From the NCBI GenBank assembly GCA_000431155.1, contig HF985646.1:20720-75184 (forward strand): DNA of 54,465 bases. The letters run 5' to 3'. Made by a program: the position numbers and the translations under genes. The first letter of the stretch is position 1. Each line of letters opens with the position of its first letter. Below are positions 8,627 through 18,296 of this stretch, piece by piece. This DNA comes from Bacteroides sp. CAG:927 (lineage in GTDB: Bacteria; Bacteroidota; Bacteroidia; Bacteroidales; Muribaculaceae). The notes beneath the pieces were generated by a model, which saw only the letters and a program-made list of their open reading frames with translations, had not been told where the DNA came from and ran no database searches.

Positions 8627-9412
8627 TTATTCCAGATCGCGGGGTATGGCCACAAGCTTGAGATTGCAATCGCGGATGAAATTCACGATATTGGCGCGTA
8701 CATCACCCTCTTCCACATCTGCTTCAATGCGCTTCAGTGCGTTGAACACCGATGTGCCGGTCTGATACACATGGCGGTATGCCTTGGCCACATCGTCTAT
8801 CTGCTCTTCGGTGAAGCCATGTTTGCGCAGAATCACGGCATTCACTCCAAAATATGCTACAGGGTTGTGAGCCACGATGATATAAGGTGGCACATTGCCG
8901 CTGATACGGCATCCTCCCTTTATCAGTACCCATGAACCAACTTTGGAGTTCTCGTGGAGAATCACACCTGATGACAGTATTGTGCATTCGCCCACCTCTG
9001 CGTCACCGGCAATGGTTACGCCGTTGCCTATCACACATTTTCCTTTGATATTGGTGTCGTGTCCGATATGCGTTTCGGCCATGATGAAACTGTCATTGCC
9101 AATACGGGTGCCTCGCTCAGAGCTGATGCCACGGTTGATAATCACATGTTCGCGAATCACGTTGTTGTCGCCTATGAAGCAGAACGATTCCTCGCCTTTC
9201 CAGCGAAAATCCTGGGGGTCGGCACCTATTATGGAGCCTTGGTACACTTTATTGTTCTTGCCCATGCGGGTGCCGCGAATCACGCTTGTGTAAGACATGA
9301 TTTCGCATCCGTCACCAATTTCCACATTGGCATCAATGAAAGCAAACGGATGGATAGTGACATTCTCGCCTATTTTGGCTGAGGGGTCAACGTGAGCTAA
9401 TGGACTGATCAT
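8627..9412 (-). CDS. lpxA: Acyl-ACP--UDP-N-acetylglucosamine O-acyltransferase
   Basis: The product has 261 residues, almost the same as E. coli LpxA (262). The first two thirds form a left-handed parallel beta-helix of hexapeptide repeats (for example VDPSAKIGENVTIHPFAFID). The catalytic His is His118 in AETHIGHDTN, with the usual second His at 115. The C-terminal helical part (YRHVYQTGTSVFNALKRIE) is also typical. LpxA transfers an R-3-hydroxyacyl chain to the 3-OH of UDP-GlcNAc, the first step of lipid A synthesis, in the cytoplasm. It begins 30 bases after the outer-membrane efflux gene stop with no terminator between, so it should be the last gene of the efflux operon. This is not its usual place beside lpxD and lpxC/fabZ. 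Whether it is the only lpxA in the genome cannot be told from this window. Confidence 0.93.
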   Translation of the reverse strand: MISPLAHVDPSAKIGENVTIHPFAFIDANVEIGDGCEIMSYTSVIRGTRMGKNNKVYQGSIIGADPQDFRWKGEESFCFIGDNNVIREHVIINRGISSERGTRIGNDSFIMAETHIGHDTNIKGKCVIGNGVTIAGDAEVGECTILSSGVILHENSKVGSWVLIKGGCRISGNVPPYIIVAHNPVAYFGVNAVILRKHGFTEEQIDDVAKAYRHVYQTGTSVFNALKRIEADVEEGDVRANIVNFIRDCNLKLVAIPRDLE

Positions 9413-9441
9413 GCAGTATATTTTTAGGATTTGACTGAACT

Positions 9442-10833
9442 TTAACGGCCACCGCCAAGACTCTGGTACAGATTGATTACGGCGCGTGCGCGATTGTTTT
9501 CACAGGTTATCTCATTCATTTGAGCTGCGAGAAGATTCTGCTGCGCGGTAAGTACCTCAAGATATGTGGTGCCTGATGTGCCCAAAGATAGTAATTCTTC
9601 GGTAATTTCCACTGATTTTTCCAGATTTTGTACCTGCTGGCGCAGCAAATCGCGTTTTTCTCCGCTCTTGGCATAGAGGGTCATTGCGTCGCTTACTTCA
9701 GCGCTGGCACTCATGAGGGTGTACTCAAAGGTGTTCATGGCCTGCTTCTGCTGCGCTTTGGCGGCTTCAAGACGGGCTATGTTCGCCCCGCGTGAGAACA
9801 GCGGTATAGTCAAAGATCCGGCAAGCTGTATGAAGAAATCGCCGGGGTTTGATATCATTGAGCCTAACAGATTGGTAAACCCGCCGTTGGCTGTAATATT
9901 AAGGCCGGGATAGAAGGCTGCGCGTGCTCCGGCAGTAGTGTAGTATGCGGCTGCAAGACCACGCTCTGCGGCACGGACATCAGGACGGGCTGCAAGCTCG
10001 CACATCGGCACTGACTCGCGGTACATTGCAGGCACCTCAAGAACTGCATTGGGTGACACTGTCCATTTCTGGGGCATGACATTGAGCAGCAGCGACATGG
10101 TGTTGTACATCTCGTCAAGGCTCACCTCTATGTCGGTGATGGATGCCAATATGCTGTAGTATTGGGCGGAACTTTGCACCACTGCTGCTTCGTTCACACG
10201 GCCGGCCTCCTTCAGGTCTTTCATCACCTGTACGCTTTCACGCCATTTTTCGGCGGTGGTACGGCTTAACTGGAGCTGATTTTCAAGAGCCACTATAGCA
10301 TAATATGTATTGGCTGTGGCCGAAATAATCTGTGAGCGGGCTGCTTGGGCATAATCCTTGGTCTGTTCATATACCGCTTGGGCGTTGCGCTTGTTGTTGA
10401 GCTGCTTGCCAAACACATCTATTTCCCAGCTTACTTGGGCAGGAATGGTGTAGCTCCACCCGAACGAGCGGCCATGCCCTGTGCCGTATTTGCTTCCGGC
10501 TCCATTGGGGGCGAGGGCCACGGAGGGCAGGAAGCTCAGGCGTGCGCCTTTGAGTGAAGCATGTGCCATATCCACATTGAGCATGGCATTTTTGAGGTCT
10601 GTGTTGTTGGTCAACGCCTGCTCGATAAGATCTGCGAGCACGGGATCGGTGAACACCTGATGCCAGTCAAGATTGCCGAATGCAGCTGAATCCACAGGCT
10701 GCTCCTGGGCTTGCGCATACTGCTGCGCAAGCTCGGAGTCCTTGGGAAGTTCAAATTTCTTGTATATGTTGCAGCCTGAAAGCATTGTTACTGCCAATGC
10801 TCCAATGGCTATGATGCGGAAATTCTTGTTCAT
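9442..10833 (-). CDS. RND efflux outer-membrane lipoprotein (OprM/NodT type)
   Basis: The product has 463 residues. The N-terminus MNKNFRIIAIGALAVTMLSG is followed by the lipid Cys21, giving lipobox LSGC. The body shows the duplicated outer-membrane-factor repeats: long helical stretches (DLKNAMLNVDMAHASLKGAR, SVEITEELLSLGTSGTTYLE) and the class motif ARPDVRAAERGLAAA near residue 285. The family forms a trimeric channel through the outer membrane and periplasm for drugs or other toxic molecules. The gene starts 21 bases after the RND permease stop and is plainly in one operon with it and the membrane fusion gene. The substrate is unknown. Confidence 0.92.
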   Translation of the reverse strand: MNKNFRIIAIGALAVTMLSGCNIYKKFELPKDSELAQQYAQAQEQPVDSAAFGNLDWHQVFTDPVLADLIEQALTNNTDLKNAMLNVDMAHASLKGARLSFLPSVALAPNGAGSKYGTGHGRSFGWSYTIPAQVSWEIDVFGKQLNNKRNAQAVYEQTKDYAQAARSQIISATANTYYAIVALENQLQLSRTTAEKWRESVQVMKDLKEAGRVNEAAVVQSSAQYYSILASITDIEVSLDEMYNTMSLLLNVMPQKWTVSPNAVLEVPAMYRESVPMCELAARPDVRAAERGLAAAYYTTAGARAAFYPGLNITANGGFTNLLGSMISNPGDFFIQLAGSLTIPLFSRGANIARLEAAKAQQKQAMNTFEYTLMSASAEVSDAMTLYAKSGEKRDLLRQQVQNLEKSVEITEELLSLGTSGTTYLEVLTAQQNLLAAQMNEITCENNRARAVINLYQSLGGGR

Positions 10834-10854
10834 TGGTTTTAAGAATTTGAATTG

Positions 10855-13800
10855 TTAGCGGGAATACTGCTCGATTTCACTCTCAATACCGGCATTGTCG
10901 GTGTCCTCCCACTTGAGCGGTGTGAAGTGCTCCTGAATGCTCTGGAAGATTACGAAGAGGGCCGGAACGATGAAAATCTGAAGTATCATACCTATAAGCA
11001 TACCGCCTACCGAACCTACACCGAGGGCGCGGTTACCGTTGGCGCCTACACCGTGGGCAAACATCATCGGGAGCAGACCTATGATAAGGGCGAGTGAAGT
11101 CATGAGGATAGGACGCAGACGGGCGCTTGCTCCGGTTACGGCGGCATTGACAATGCTCATGCCGGTGCGGCGGCGCTCAACTGCAAACTCTACAATCAGG
11201 ATGGCGTTCTTCGCCAACAGACCTATAAGCATGATCAGTGCAATCTGCAGGTAGATATTGTTGGTGACACCGAATATCTGCGCGAAGATAAATGAGCCCA
11301 TAAGACCGAACGGTACGGAGAGGATAACCGCGAACGGCAGGAGGTAACTTTCGTACTGGGCTGAAAGCAGCAGATATACAAACAGCAGACACAGTCCGAA
11401 AATCATGGCGGTGGCATAGCTTGACGAGTTACCTTCCTCACGAGTCATACCGGCGTATTCATAGCCGTAACCTGCCGGAAGTGTCTGGCTGGCCACGCGC
11501 TCAATGGCGGCAAGCGCGTCACCCGATGAATAGCCTTGTGCCGGCTGACCGGTAACTGAGATGGACTGGAACATGTTGAATCGGTTGAGCAAGTCAGGAC
11601 CATACACACGCTTTAGTGTCACGAAGTTGCTTATTGAGGCCATCTCGGAGCCATTGCGTATCTTGATGCTGGCAAGGGTTTCCGGGCTTACACGGGCCTC
11701 AGGCGATGCCTGCATCATTACGCGGTACAGCTTACCGAAACGGTTGAAGTTTGATACATACATACCTCCGTAATATCCCTGAAGCGATGTGAGCACTGAC
11801 TGGGGCGATATGCCTGCCTGCTTACATTTGGCTGCATCCACATCCACCAGATATTGCGGGAACGAGGGATTGAATGTGGTGTATGCCACCTGAATCTCGG
11901 GCTGAGAGTTGAGTGCTCCGAGGAATCCCTGAACCACCGAGAAGAATTCGTTGATGTCGCCACCGGTTTTGTCCTGCATCTTTATTTCAAAACCGTTGGT
12001 CACGGAGTAACCGGTAATCATAGGCGGCGCAAACATCAGCACGCGGCCGTCTTTGATCTGCGACATGAGTCCGTAAAGCTGTGCAAGCACGGCATCCGAG
12101 CTTTGTGATGCGTCACGGAGCGACCAGTCTTTAAGCTTCACGATGAATGTACCGTAAGTGGCACCCTGACCGGCCACGAAGCTGTAACCGTCAATCATGG
12201 TACGCGACTCAATGGCGGGTACTGTGGAAAGTATGGAGTCAACTTTGTCAAGAGTCTCTCCTGTGCGTTCCTGCGATGTGCCCGGGGGCATATCCACCAT
12301 TACAAACAGTGTACCGGTATCCTCATTGGGCACAAGGCCGGTAGGAGTGATGCTCATCAGCCATACGAGTATTGCTATGGCACCGGCCACAATTGCCATT
12401 GACAGATAGCGGGCTTTGATGAACAGTTTGGTGCTTGCGTTGTATTTTTTGAGAATTGAATTGAAGCCGTTCTCAAATCCGCGATGGAATCGCTCACCCA
12501 ACAGTCCGAGGATGGTGATTACTGCCACAATGTAGCAGGCTATTGAGAGTATCACATTGTCAAATGTGAACCATCCCATTACCATGGCAAAGATGGTGAA
12601 TGTAAGGCATGCGAGTGTGATGGCGGGATGCAGATTGAGCTTGAACCCTTTCTTGTACTTGCTGCCAAGGGTCTTGGCAGCTGTTTTGTACGATTCTGCC
12701 ATGCGCTCCTTGAGGGTGCTGTCGCTGTTGTGAGGCTTCAGGAACACTGCACAAAGGGCAGGTGACAGTGTCAGCGCGTTGATGGCCGACAGTCCTATGG
12801 CCATTGCCATGGTCAGACCGAACTGCTGATAGAACACACCGCTGGTGCCAGGCATGAACGATACGGGGATGAACACAAGCATCATTACAAGGGTGATGGA
12901 TATGATGGCACCGCCTATCTCGCTCATGGCGTCAATAGAGGCGCGGCGTGCGCTCTTGTACCCCACATCGAGTTTGGCGTGTACCGCCTCCACCACCACT
13001 ATCGCATCGTCCACCACAATCGCTATCGCAAGCACGAGAGCTGACAGAGTGATGAGGTTGATGGAGAAGCCGATGAGCTTCATCAGGAAGAATGTGCCCA
13101 CAAGGGCCACAGGAATGGCTATGGCAGGAATAAGTGTGGAGCGGAAGTCCTGAAGGAACACGTATGTTACGAAGAACACAAGGATGAATGCTTCAATAAG
13201 GGTTTGGAGCACGTGGTGTATTGATGCATAAAGGAAGTCGTTGTTGTTCATGGGGATCGCAACGCCTATGCCGGCGGGGAGATCCTTTTTCATGTCGTCA
13301 ACGAATGCAAGACAGTTGTTGATGATGGCGGTAGCATTGGAGCCGGCGGTCTGGAACACGATGGCTGTAACACCGGTTTTGCCGTTGAATTTACCGTGGA
13401 ATCCGTAAGTCACGCGGCCAAGTTCCACATCGGCCACATCCTTGAGGTAAAGCACTTCGCCATTGTCTTTGGCACGTACCACGATGTTCTCAAATTCATC
13501 AGGTGTCACCAGACGGCCCTTATAGCGCATGATGTACTGGAATGTCTGGTTGCCCTGTTCGCCGAAGGCACCGGGAGCTGCCTCAATGTTCTGCTCTGCG
13601 AGTGCGGCCGATATGTCGGAAGGCTCAAGGTGATACTGGGCCATTACATCCGGCTTGAGCCAGATGCGCATTGAGTAGTCGGCACCCATCACCATTACGT
13701 CACCCACACCGGATATACGTTGCAGCTGAGGCACCACGTTGATTTTCATGTAGTTCTCAATAAACGGCTCGGAATAACGGCCGTCCTCGTCATAAAGGGT

Positions 13801-14223
13801 GATACCGAGAAGCATTGATGTCTGACGCTTCTGGGTCAGCACACCCACGCGGGTAACTTCAGCGGGAAGCAGACTCTGGGCTTTTGCCACACGGTTCTGC
13901 ACATCCACGGCTGCCATGTCAGGGTCAAATCCCTGCTCAAAATACACGTTGATGGTGGCTGAACCGGTATTGGTGGCTGTGGATTCCATGTAGGTCATGC
14001 CCTCCGCACCGTTGATTGATTCCTCAAGAGGTGCTATCACAGAGTTGAGCACCGCTTGGGCATTGGCACCCTGATAGGTGGTGGTAACGGAAATTGTTGG
14101 AGGTGCTATGTCGGGATACTGGGTTACGGGCAATGAGAAAAGACCGATTATACCCAGCAGCACGATAAAAATTGATATAACCGTGGAAAGTACCGGACGG
14201 TTGATAAATCTATCTAATTTCAT
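10855..14223 (-). CDS. RND multidrug efflux permease (AcrB/HAE1 type) with an extra two-helix insertion
   Basis: The product has 1122 residues, about 70-80 more than AcrB (1049). It begins MKLDRFINRPVLSTVISIFI with helix 1, then porter sequence (YPDIAPPTISVTTTYQGANA). Proton-relay Asp405-Asp406 sit in AIVVDDAIVVVE (AcrB 407/408), and the matching Lys is in LAKNAILIVEF near the end. Two classic duplicated halves are present. The excess length is mostly one block between helices 6 and 7 (about residues 505-580). It holds two hydrophobic segments, about 533-553 and 557-576, that normal AcrB lacks. The function is proton-driven export from inner membrane and periplasm with the fusion protein (44 bases upstream) and outer-membrane factor (21 bases downstream). 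There is no regulator gene next to the operon. Confidence 0.95.
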   Translation of the reverse strand: MKLDRFINRPVLSTVISIFIVLLGIIGLFSLPVTQYPDIAPPTISVTTTYQGANAQAVLNSVIAPLEESINGAEGMTYMESTATNTGSATINVYFEQGFDPDMAAVDVQNRVAKAQSLLPAEVTRVGVLTQKRQTSMLLGITLYDEDGRYSEPFIENYMKINVVPQLQRISGVGDVMVMGADYSMRIWLKPDVMAQYHLEPSDISAALAEQNIEAAPGAFGEQGNQTFQYIMRYKGRLVTPDEFENIVVRAKDNGEVLYLKDVADVELGRVTYGFHGKFNGKTGVTAIVFQTAGSNATAIINNCLAFVDDMKKDLPAGIGVAIPMNNNDFLYASIHHVLQTLIEAFILVFFVTYVFLQDFRSTLIPAIAIPVALVGTFFLMKLIGFSINLITLSALVLAIAIVVDDAIVVVEAVHAKLDVGYKSARRASIDAMSEIGGAIISITLVMMLVFIPVSFMPGTSGVFYQQFGLTMAMAIGLSAINALTLSPALCAVFLKPHNSDSTLKERMAESYKTAAKTLGSKYKKGFKLNLHPAITLACLTFTIFAMVMGWFTFDNVILSIACYIVAVITILGLLGERFHRGFENGFNSILKKYNASTKLFIKARYLSMAIVAGAIAILVWLMSITPTGLVPNEDTGTLFVMVDMPPGTSQERTGETLDKVDSILSTVPAIESRTMIDGYSFVAGQGATYGTFIVKLKDWSLRDASQSSDAVLAQLYGLMSQIKDGRVLMFAPPMITGYSVTNGFEIKMQDKTGGDINEFFSVVQGFLGALNSQPEIQVAYTTFNPSFPQYLVDVDAAKCKQAGISPQSVLTSLQGYYGGMYVSNFNRFGKLYRVMMQASPEARVSPETLASIKIRNGSEMASISNFVTLKRVYGPDLLNRFNMFQSISVTGQPAQGYSSGDALAAIERVASQTLPAGYGYEYAGMTREEGNSSSYATAMIFGLCLLFVYLLLSAQYESYLLPFAVILSVPFGLMGSFIFAQIFGVTNNIYLQIALIMLIGLLAKNAILIVEFAVERRRTGMSIVNAAVTGASARLRPILMTSLALIIGLLPMMFAHGVGANGNRALGVGSVGGMLIGMILQIFIVPALFVIFQSIQEHFTPLKWEDTDNAGIESEIEQYSR

Positions 14224-14267
14224 CTGTGTTAAATCTGTTGGTAAATAAATGAGTGAATGTCACTGCA

Positions 14268-15443
14268 TTATTTCTGTGCGGCGGCTGCCTGCTGCTGTGC
14301 GGCGGCTTGCTGGTTGGGTGATACGGGGGTGATTGTGAGGCCGTCCTTGAGCGATGTGCCCACGCCTTCCACTGCTATGCGGTCACCGGCTTTGAGTCCG
14401 GAAGTCACCACAAAGTTCTTGCCGTCGGTGTTGGCATCTACTGTCACAGGCACTGATTTCACCACATTGCTGTCGGTTACGAGATACGCATAGCGGCGGT
14501 CCTGAAGCTCGAAGGTGGCCTTTTGGGGTATCACGATAACATTGGTCTGGTCGTGGGGAATGAGCACTGCGCCGGTTGATCCGCTGCGGAGCATTCCGTT
14601 GGCATTGTTGAACAATGCGCGTACGCTTGCAGCACCGGTGGAGTTGTCTATCACGCCCGATACGGTGGCAACCTTACCCTCGGCAGGGAAAATAGAGCCG
14701 TCGGCAAGACGCAATTTCACAGCCGGCATGGAATCAATGGCGGCCTGGAGGGTGCGTGTGCCATTATTGGTAAGCTCCAGAAGGTCTTTTTCTGTAAGCG
14801 AGAAATAGGCATAAACCTGAGAGTTGTCGGAGATTGTGGTCAGCGGCTGAGCCGAAGATGGCGATGCCAGTGATCCCTCACGGTTGGGTATGGTGCCTAC
14901 CACACCGTCGCTCGGAGCGGTAACCACTGTGTAAGCCAGATTTTTGCGGGCTGTGGTAAGGGCTGCCTGAGCCTGTGCGAGCTGCGCTTTTGCTGACTGG
15001 AGGTCATTGTCGGCAACCTGATATTCGTATTGGCTGATGATGTTCTTGTCAAGAAGGCGTTTCTTGGTGTCAGCAGTCATCTTGGCGGTGTTTACCAATG
15101 TCTGCGCTGCGTTGACCGATGCTTTTGCCTGATCTACAGCGGCCTGAAACTGTACTTGGTCAAGTGTGAAAAGTACTTGGCCTTTGTGAACGCGCTGACC
15201 TTCGTCCACATGTACTTTGGTGATGAATCCCGTCACCTGAGGACGGATGTCGATGTCAGTTTTACCCTTGATGGTGGCAGGGTAGGTATTTTCCACTTGC
15301 GAATTTTCGGGCGACAGGGTGATGGTGGCAATCTGGGGAGCCGGCATTTGCTGCTGTTGCTGACCGCCGCCGCACGAACACATGGTGATGAGGGCTGCGC
15401 CTGCTACAATTGCGGAGGCAGCATTCATTACGGAAACTTTCAT
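14268..15443 (-). CDS. RND efflux membrane fusion lipoprotein (AcrA type)
   Basis: The product has 391 residues. The N-terminus ends in ALITMCSC, making Cys24 the likely lipid anchor, followed by a Gly/Gln-rich linker. Then come the two halves of the lipoyl domain (IDIRPQVTGFITKVHVDEGQ near 65-85 and APSDGVVGTIPNREGS near 175-190). These flank a coiled-coil hairpin rich in Ala, Gln and Lys (about 100-160). The beta-barrel and membrane-proximal domains follow. The C-terminus is a Gln/Ala run. It links the inner-membrane pump to the outer-membrane channel. It is the first gene of the operon and is read from the promoter at 15534-15565. Confidence 0.93.
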   Translation of the reverse strand: MKVSVMNAASAIVAGAALITMCSCGGGQQQQQMPAPQIATITLSPENSQVENTYPATIKGKTDIDIRPQVTGFITKVHVDEGQRVHKGQVLFTLDQVQFQAAVDQAKASVNAAQTLVNTAKMTADTKKRLLDKNIISQYEYQVADNDLQSAKAQLAQAQAALTTARKNLAYTVVTAPSDGVVGTIPNREGSLASPSSAQPLTTISDNSQVYAYFSLTEKDLLELTNNGTRTLQAAIDSMPAVKLRLADGSIFPAEGKVATVSGVIDNSTGAASVRALFNNANGMLRSGSTGAVLIPHDQTNVIVIPQKATFELQDRRYAYLVTDSNVVKSVPVTVDANTDGKNFVVTSGLKAGDRIAVEGVGTSLKDGLTITPVSPNQQAAAQQQAAAAQK

Positions 15444-15533
15444 ACGTCTTTTTTCTTTATATTACCTTAGTTATGATTATTCTGGTGATTGGTAGAATCT
15501 ATAGGATACACTACACCCTTTTATTTCAGGTTG

Positions 15534-15565
15534 CAAAGTTACAAAACCTTTGAATATCAGGGAAA
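15534..15565 (-). promoter_or_regulatory. Promoter of the efflux-lpxA operon
   Basis: On the minus strand TTTC (15565-15562), a 20-base spacer and a perfect TAACTTTG (15541-15534) are present. The leader to ATG at 15443 would be about 85 bases, longer than for most genes here, leaving room for post-transcriptional control. Confidence 0.5.
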
Positions 15566-15650
15566 CTCCCAAAATACAAAAAATAATAAAAACCGTCACC
15601 AGATTGGTCTAAATGGTATATTTTTGCCTTTTTTAACCCAAACCGGCTCT

Positions 15651-15703
15651 AAAAAAAACAGGCCGTGTGAAAAATCCCTTAAATCGGAATATTCACACGA
15701 CCT
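15651..15703 (-). terminator. Rho-independent terminator after the GH84 gene
   Basis: A 12-bp stem (AGGCCGTGTGAA at 15660-15671 against TTCACACGACCT at 15692-15703) has one imperfect position that becomes a G-U pair only in the minus-strand RNA. It is followed by eight T residues on that strand (15658-15651). It ends the PPIase-ostA-GH84 unit, 27 bases past the stop. The stretch 15566-15650 shows nothing else. Confidence 0.75.
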
Positions 15704-15729
15704 GATGTAAGTCAGCGAGTTATAGCGCC

Positions 15730-18276
15730 TTATTTCTGAATCAGCTCATAAAGAGTGCCTGTGCCCATTACGACCATCCGTTTGGCATTGGGAAGCAATG
15801 CTACCGAGGCGTACGGGGTGGTGACTTTGCTTGATGCTATCTCCTTGCCTTTTGCGTCAAATTGCTTCACGGTGAGCTTCGTGTCGGTGCCGCAAAGCAG
15901 TGTCATGGATTGTGCGTTGTCCTTGCGGTCAAATGCCACATCGCCGTTGTATATGCGGTAGAAGGTGGCGGGGTTGCTGTCAAAGGCCAAAAGAGAACCA
16001 ATCGGGTCAACGGCAGTTACGTTGAGTCCTATACGTTTGGCTGACGGCGGGTTGACATTGAATGTGCGCACACTTGCCCAGTTCTGTTTCGGAGAATCAA
16101 GACGGCGCAGACGCACATAGCGTGCATTCACCGGCTCGCCTTCCCAGTTCACTACGTAAGTCTGCTTGAGGCTGTCGGCAAGCATGGTCCAGTTGTTGCC
16201 GTCAACCGAACATTCAAGGGCTGCATGATCAAAATAGTCCACATCGTCCACATCGTTGCGGCCCTGATGGATGCATATCTCATCCACGGGACGCACCTCG
16301 CCGAGGTCCACGCCAATCCAGTCGCCTGCGCTCTGAGAGTAGGCTGAGGTGTAGAATGTGTTCAGGTCGTTGTCAAGCATAAGCTTGTTGAGGGTGGTGG
16401 AGAGGTTGGCATACGAGCCTACGCCTTTGGGCATCATGGGTACGGTGCCTGTGAGCTTGGTGAAATATGCGCGCAGCATATCGTCCATGGCATTGTCGTA
16501 GAACGGCTGGAGCTTCATGGTGCCGCTCTTGTGGGCCTGATAGGCATCGCGGTCGGCTTGGGTCATGAGGTTGGCCACGTATGCGTTCCAGAAAGTGGAG
16601 TCGTTGCCGTTTTCATAAATCTTGATGAGGTCAAGGGTGCGGAGACCGCGCTGGCCAAGTTTGCCGAACTCTTTGAGCCATGGGCGCAGCTCGCCGAGCA
16701 GCAGTGCGTTGTCGCATCCTTTTTCCATCTTTTCGGGTACTTCCACTATACGCTGGAATTCGGCACGGAGCGAATCATACTGCGGCTGGGTGTAATTGTT
16801 GAAGGGGAATGTGACAGTTTCCCATGACTCGTCACGGCGATATCCTGTTTCGGTGTCGCATGAGTGGATGGCGAAAGTGCGGTATGCGTCGGCAGCCTCC
16901 GGAGTCAGCATCTCAATGCCGCGTTCCCAGTTGTCGATGGGGTTGTAGGCTGCGGGATTCCATGCGTAGTCGGCCACTCCGTAAAGTGCCAGCTTGGATG
17001 CCTCGCCATGTTCCATGGGGTTGCTTTCGATACCGGCCACCTGTGCATTGGTCAGTGAAGTGTCCAGACCATATACGGGTCCCTGAAGTATCATGTTGCG
17101 GCAATAGTCGCTTACTGGGTAATTCCACCAGTACAGCGCAGGGCGTTTGATGCGTGAGTTGACAAACTCAAGTGTCTCGGGAGTGAGGTCGGAGCACACC
17201 ACATCACCTGTCCAGAATACTTCGGCGAGTGGGTTCAGGGTGCGGCCATATACTGCCAACGGTCCGTCTTCACCGGGTTTGGCCCATAGTTTGGAGTAGT
17301 CGGTGGGGCAGATTATCAGATTGCTGACATCGCCTTTCACCTTCACGAAGTCACGGCTCAGGTCATTGAGCAGTTCGGTCTGTTTGTGGGGATTGGTGCC
17401 TTCACCTTCTATATCGTCAAAAAATATGGCAAATGAGCGTACCCCGAGGTCATACATCATGTTGAACTTGTTCAGCAGTGAATCATAGTCCTCTTTGTTC
17501 CAGCGTATGTCTTTTCCCGGATGAATAGCCCAGTAGAATTTCACATGGTTGCGTTTGCAGGCCTCCACAAGCTCGCGAATGTTCTTTGCTTGGTCTGCCG
17601 GATAGGGCTGGCGCCAGTAGGGAGAGCTGTGGTAAGGATCGTCTTTCGGGCCATAGAGGTAATTGTTCATCTTGTTGGCTCCGTAAAAGTCTATCAGGCT
17701 CAGGCGCACCTCATGGCTCCATGGGGTGCCGTAAAACCCTTCCACAACGCCACGGTAGGGGAGTGCGGGCCAGTCGTTGATCTCCATCATGGGCAGCGGA
17801 TTGTCAGTGCCCACGCTTTGTAGTATCTGACGCAAGGTTTGCAGCCCGTAGAATGCTCCTGACTCATCGCGGCCGGTGATGGTGATTTTGTTGGGTCCGA
17901 TGCTCAGATTATAAGAGCCGTCCACTGCATTCACGTTTGCTTTGTCGGCTGCTTTTTTGCCGAAATCTATTTCCACGGGCACTCCTTTCGGTGCCTGACG
18001 CATGAATTTCACATCATTGGCAAACTTGTTGTTCTTGTCAATCACCTTAAAGCCGCCGGAAGTGTTCAGCTCCCCTGTATATGGGCGCGTGATGCTCTGC
18101 GGGGTAGGATTGATGATGATGCCGTGGTGGTCCACTTTGTGGCCCGGCACCGGGTTTACTTCTTTTTTCTCTGAGCGCTGCGATCCGAGATCAAAATCAT
18201 CGGCCCATGCGCTCGAGCCGGAGGCTACAACTGATGCTATAGCCACGGCAAGGATAGATTTGAGGTTGATGGTCAT
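15730..18276 (-). CDS. GH84 beta-N-acetylglucosaminidase, secreted
   Basis: The product has 848 residues with a signal peptide ending SSAWA (residue 26). A GH20/84-type N-terminal domain (HGIIINPTPQSITRPYTGEL, about 50-165) precedes the GH84 barrel, which opens YRGVVEGFYGTPWSHEVRLS (174-193). The catalytic pair Asp287-Asp288 lies in FAIFFDDIEGEG, as in the Bacteroides thetaiotaomicron enzyme, and uses substrate-assisted catalysis through the N-acetyl group. A coiled helical domain follows. Then comes a discoidin/F5-8C-like carbohydrate-binding domain (about 630-760: YSQSAGDWIGVDLGEVRPVD), and then a final beta domain. Likely action is removal of terminal beta-GlcNAc from host glycans in the periplasm or at the surface. 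No T9SS tail is seen. The gene begins 20 bases after the OstA-like stop and has no promoter of its own. Confidence 0.93.
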   Translation of the reverse strand: MTINLKSILAVAIASVVASGSSAWADDFDLGSQRSEKKEVNPVPGHKVDHHGIIINPTPQSITRPYTGELNTSGGFKVIDKNNKFANDVKFMRQAPKGVPVEIDFGKKAADKANVNAVDGSYNLSIGPNKITITGRDESGAFYGLQTLRQILQSVGTDNPLPMMEINDWPALPYRGVVEGFYGTPWSHEVRLSLIDFYGANKMNNYLYGPKDDPYHSSPYWRQPYPADQAKNIRELVEACKRNHVKFYWAIHPGKDIRWNKEDYDSLLNKFNMMYDLGVRSFAIFFDDIEGEGTNPHKQTELLNDLSRDFVKVKGDVSNLIICPTDYSKLWAKPGEDGPLAVYGRTLNPLAEVFWTGDVVCSDLTPETLEFVNSRIKRPALYWWNYPVSDYCRNMILQGPVYGLDTSLTNAQVAGIESNPMEHGEASKLALYGVADYAWNPAAYNPIDNWERGIEMLTPEAADAYRTFAIHSCDTETGYRRDESWETVTFPFNNYTQPQYDSLRAEFQRIVEVPEKMEKGCDNALLLGELRPWLKEFGKLGQRGLRTLDLIKIYENGNDSTFWNAYVANLMTQADRDAYQAHKSGTMKLQPFYDNAMDDMLRAYFTKLTGTVPMMPKGVGSYANLSTTLNKLMLDNDLNTFYTSAYSQSAGDWIGVDLGEVRPVDEICIHQGRNDVDDVDYFDHAALECSVDGNNWTMLADSLKQTYVVNWEGEPVNARYVRLRRLDSPKQNWASVRTFNVNPPSAKRIGLNVTAVDPIGSLLAFDSNPATFYRIYNGDVAFDRKDNAQSMTLLCGTDTKLTVKQFDAKGKEIASSKVTTPYASVALLPNAKRMVVMGTGTLYELIQK

Positions 18277-18296
18277 ATTAAATCAGGTAATTGTAA

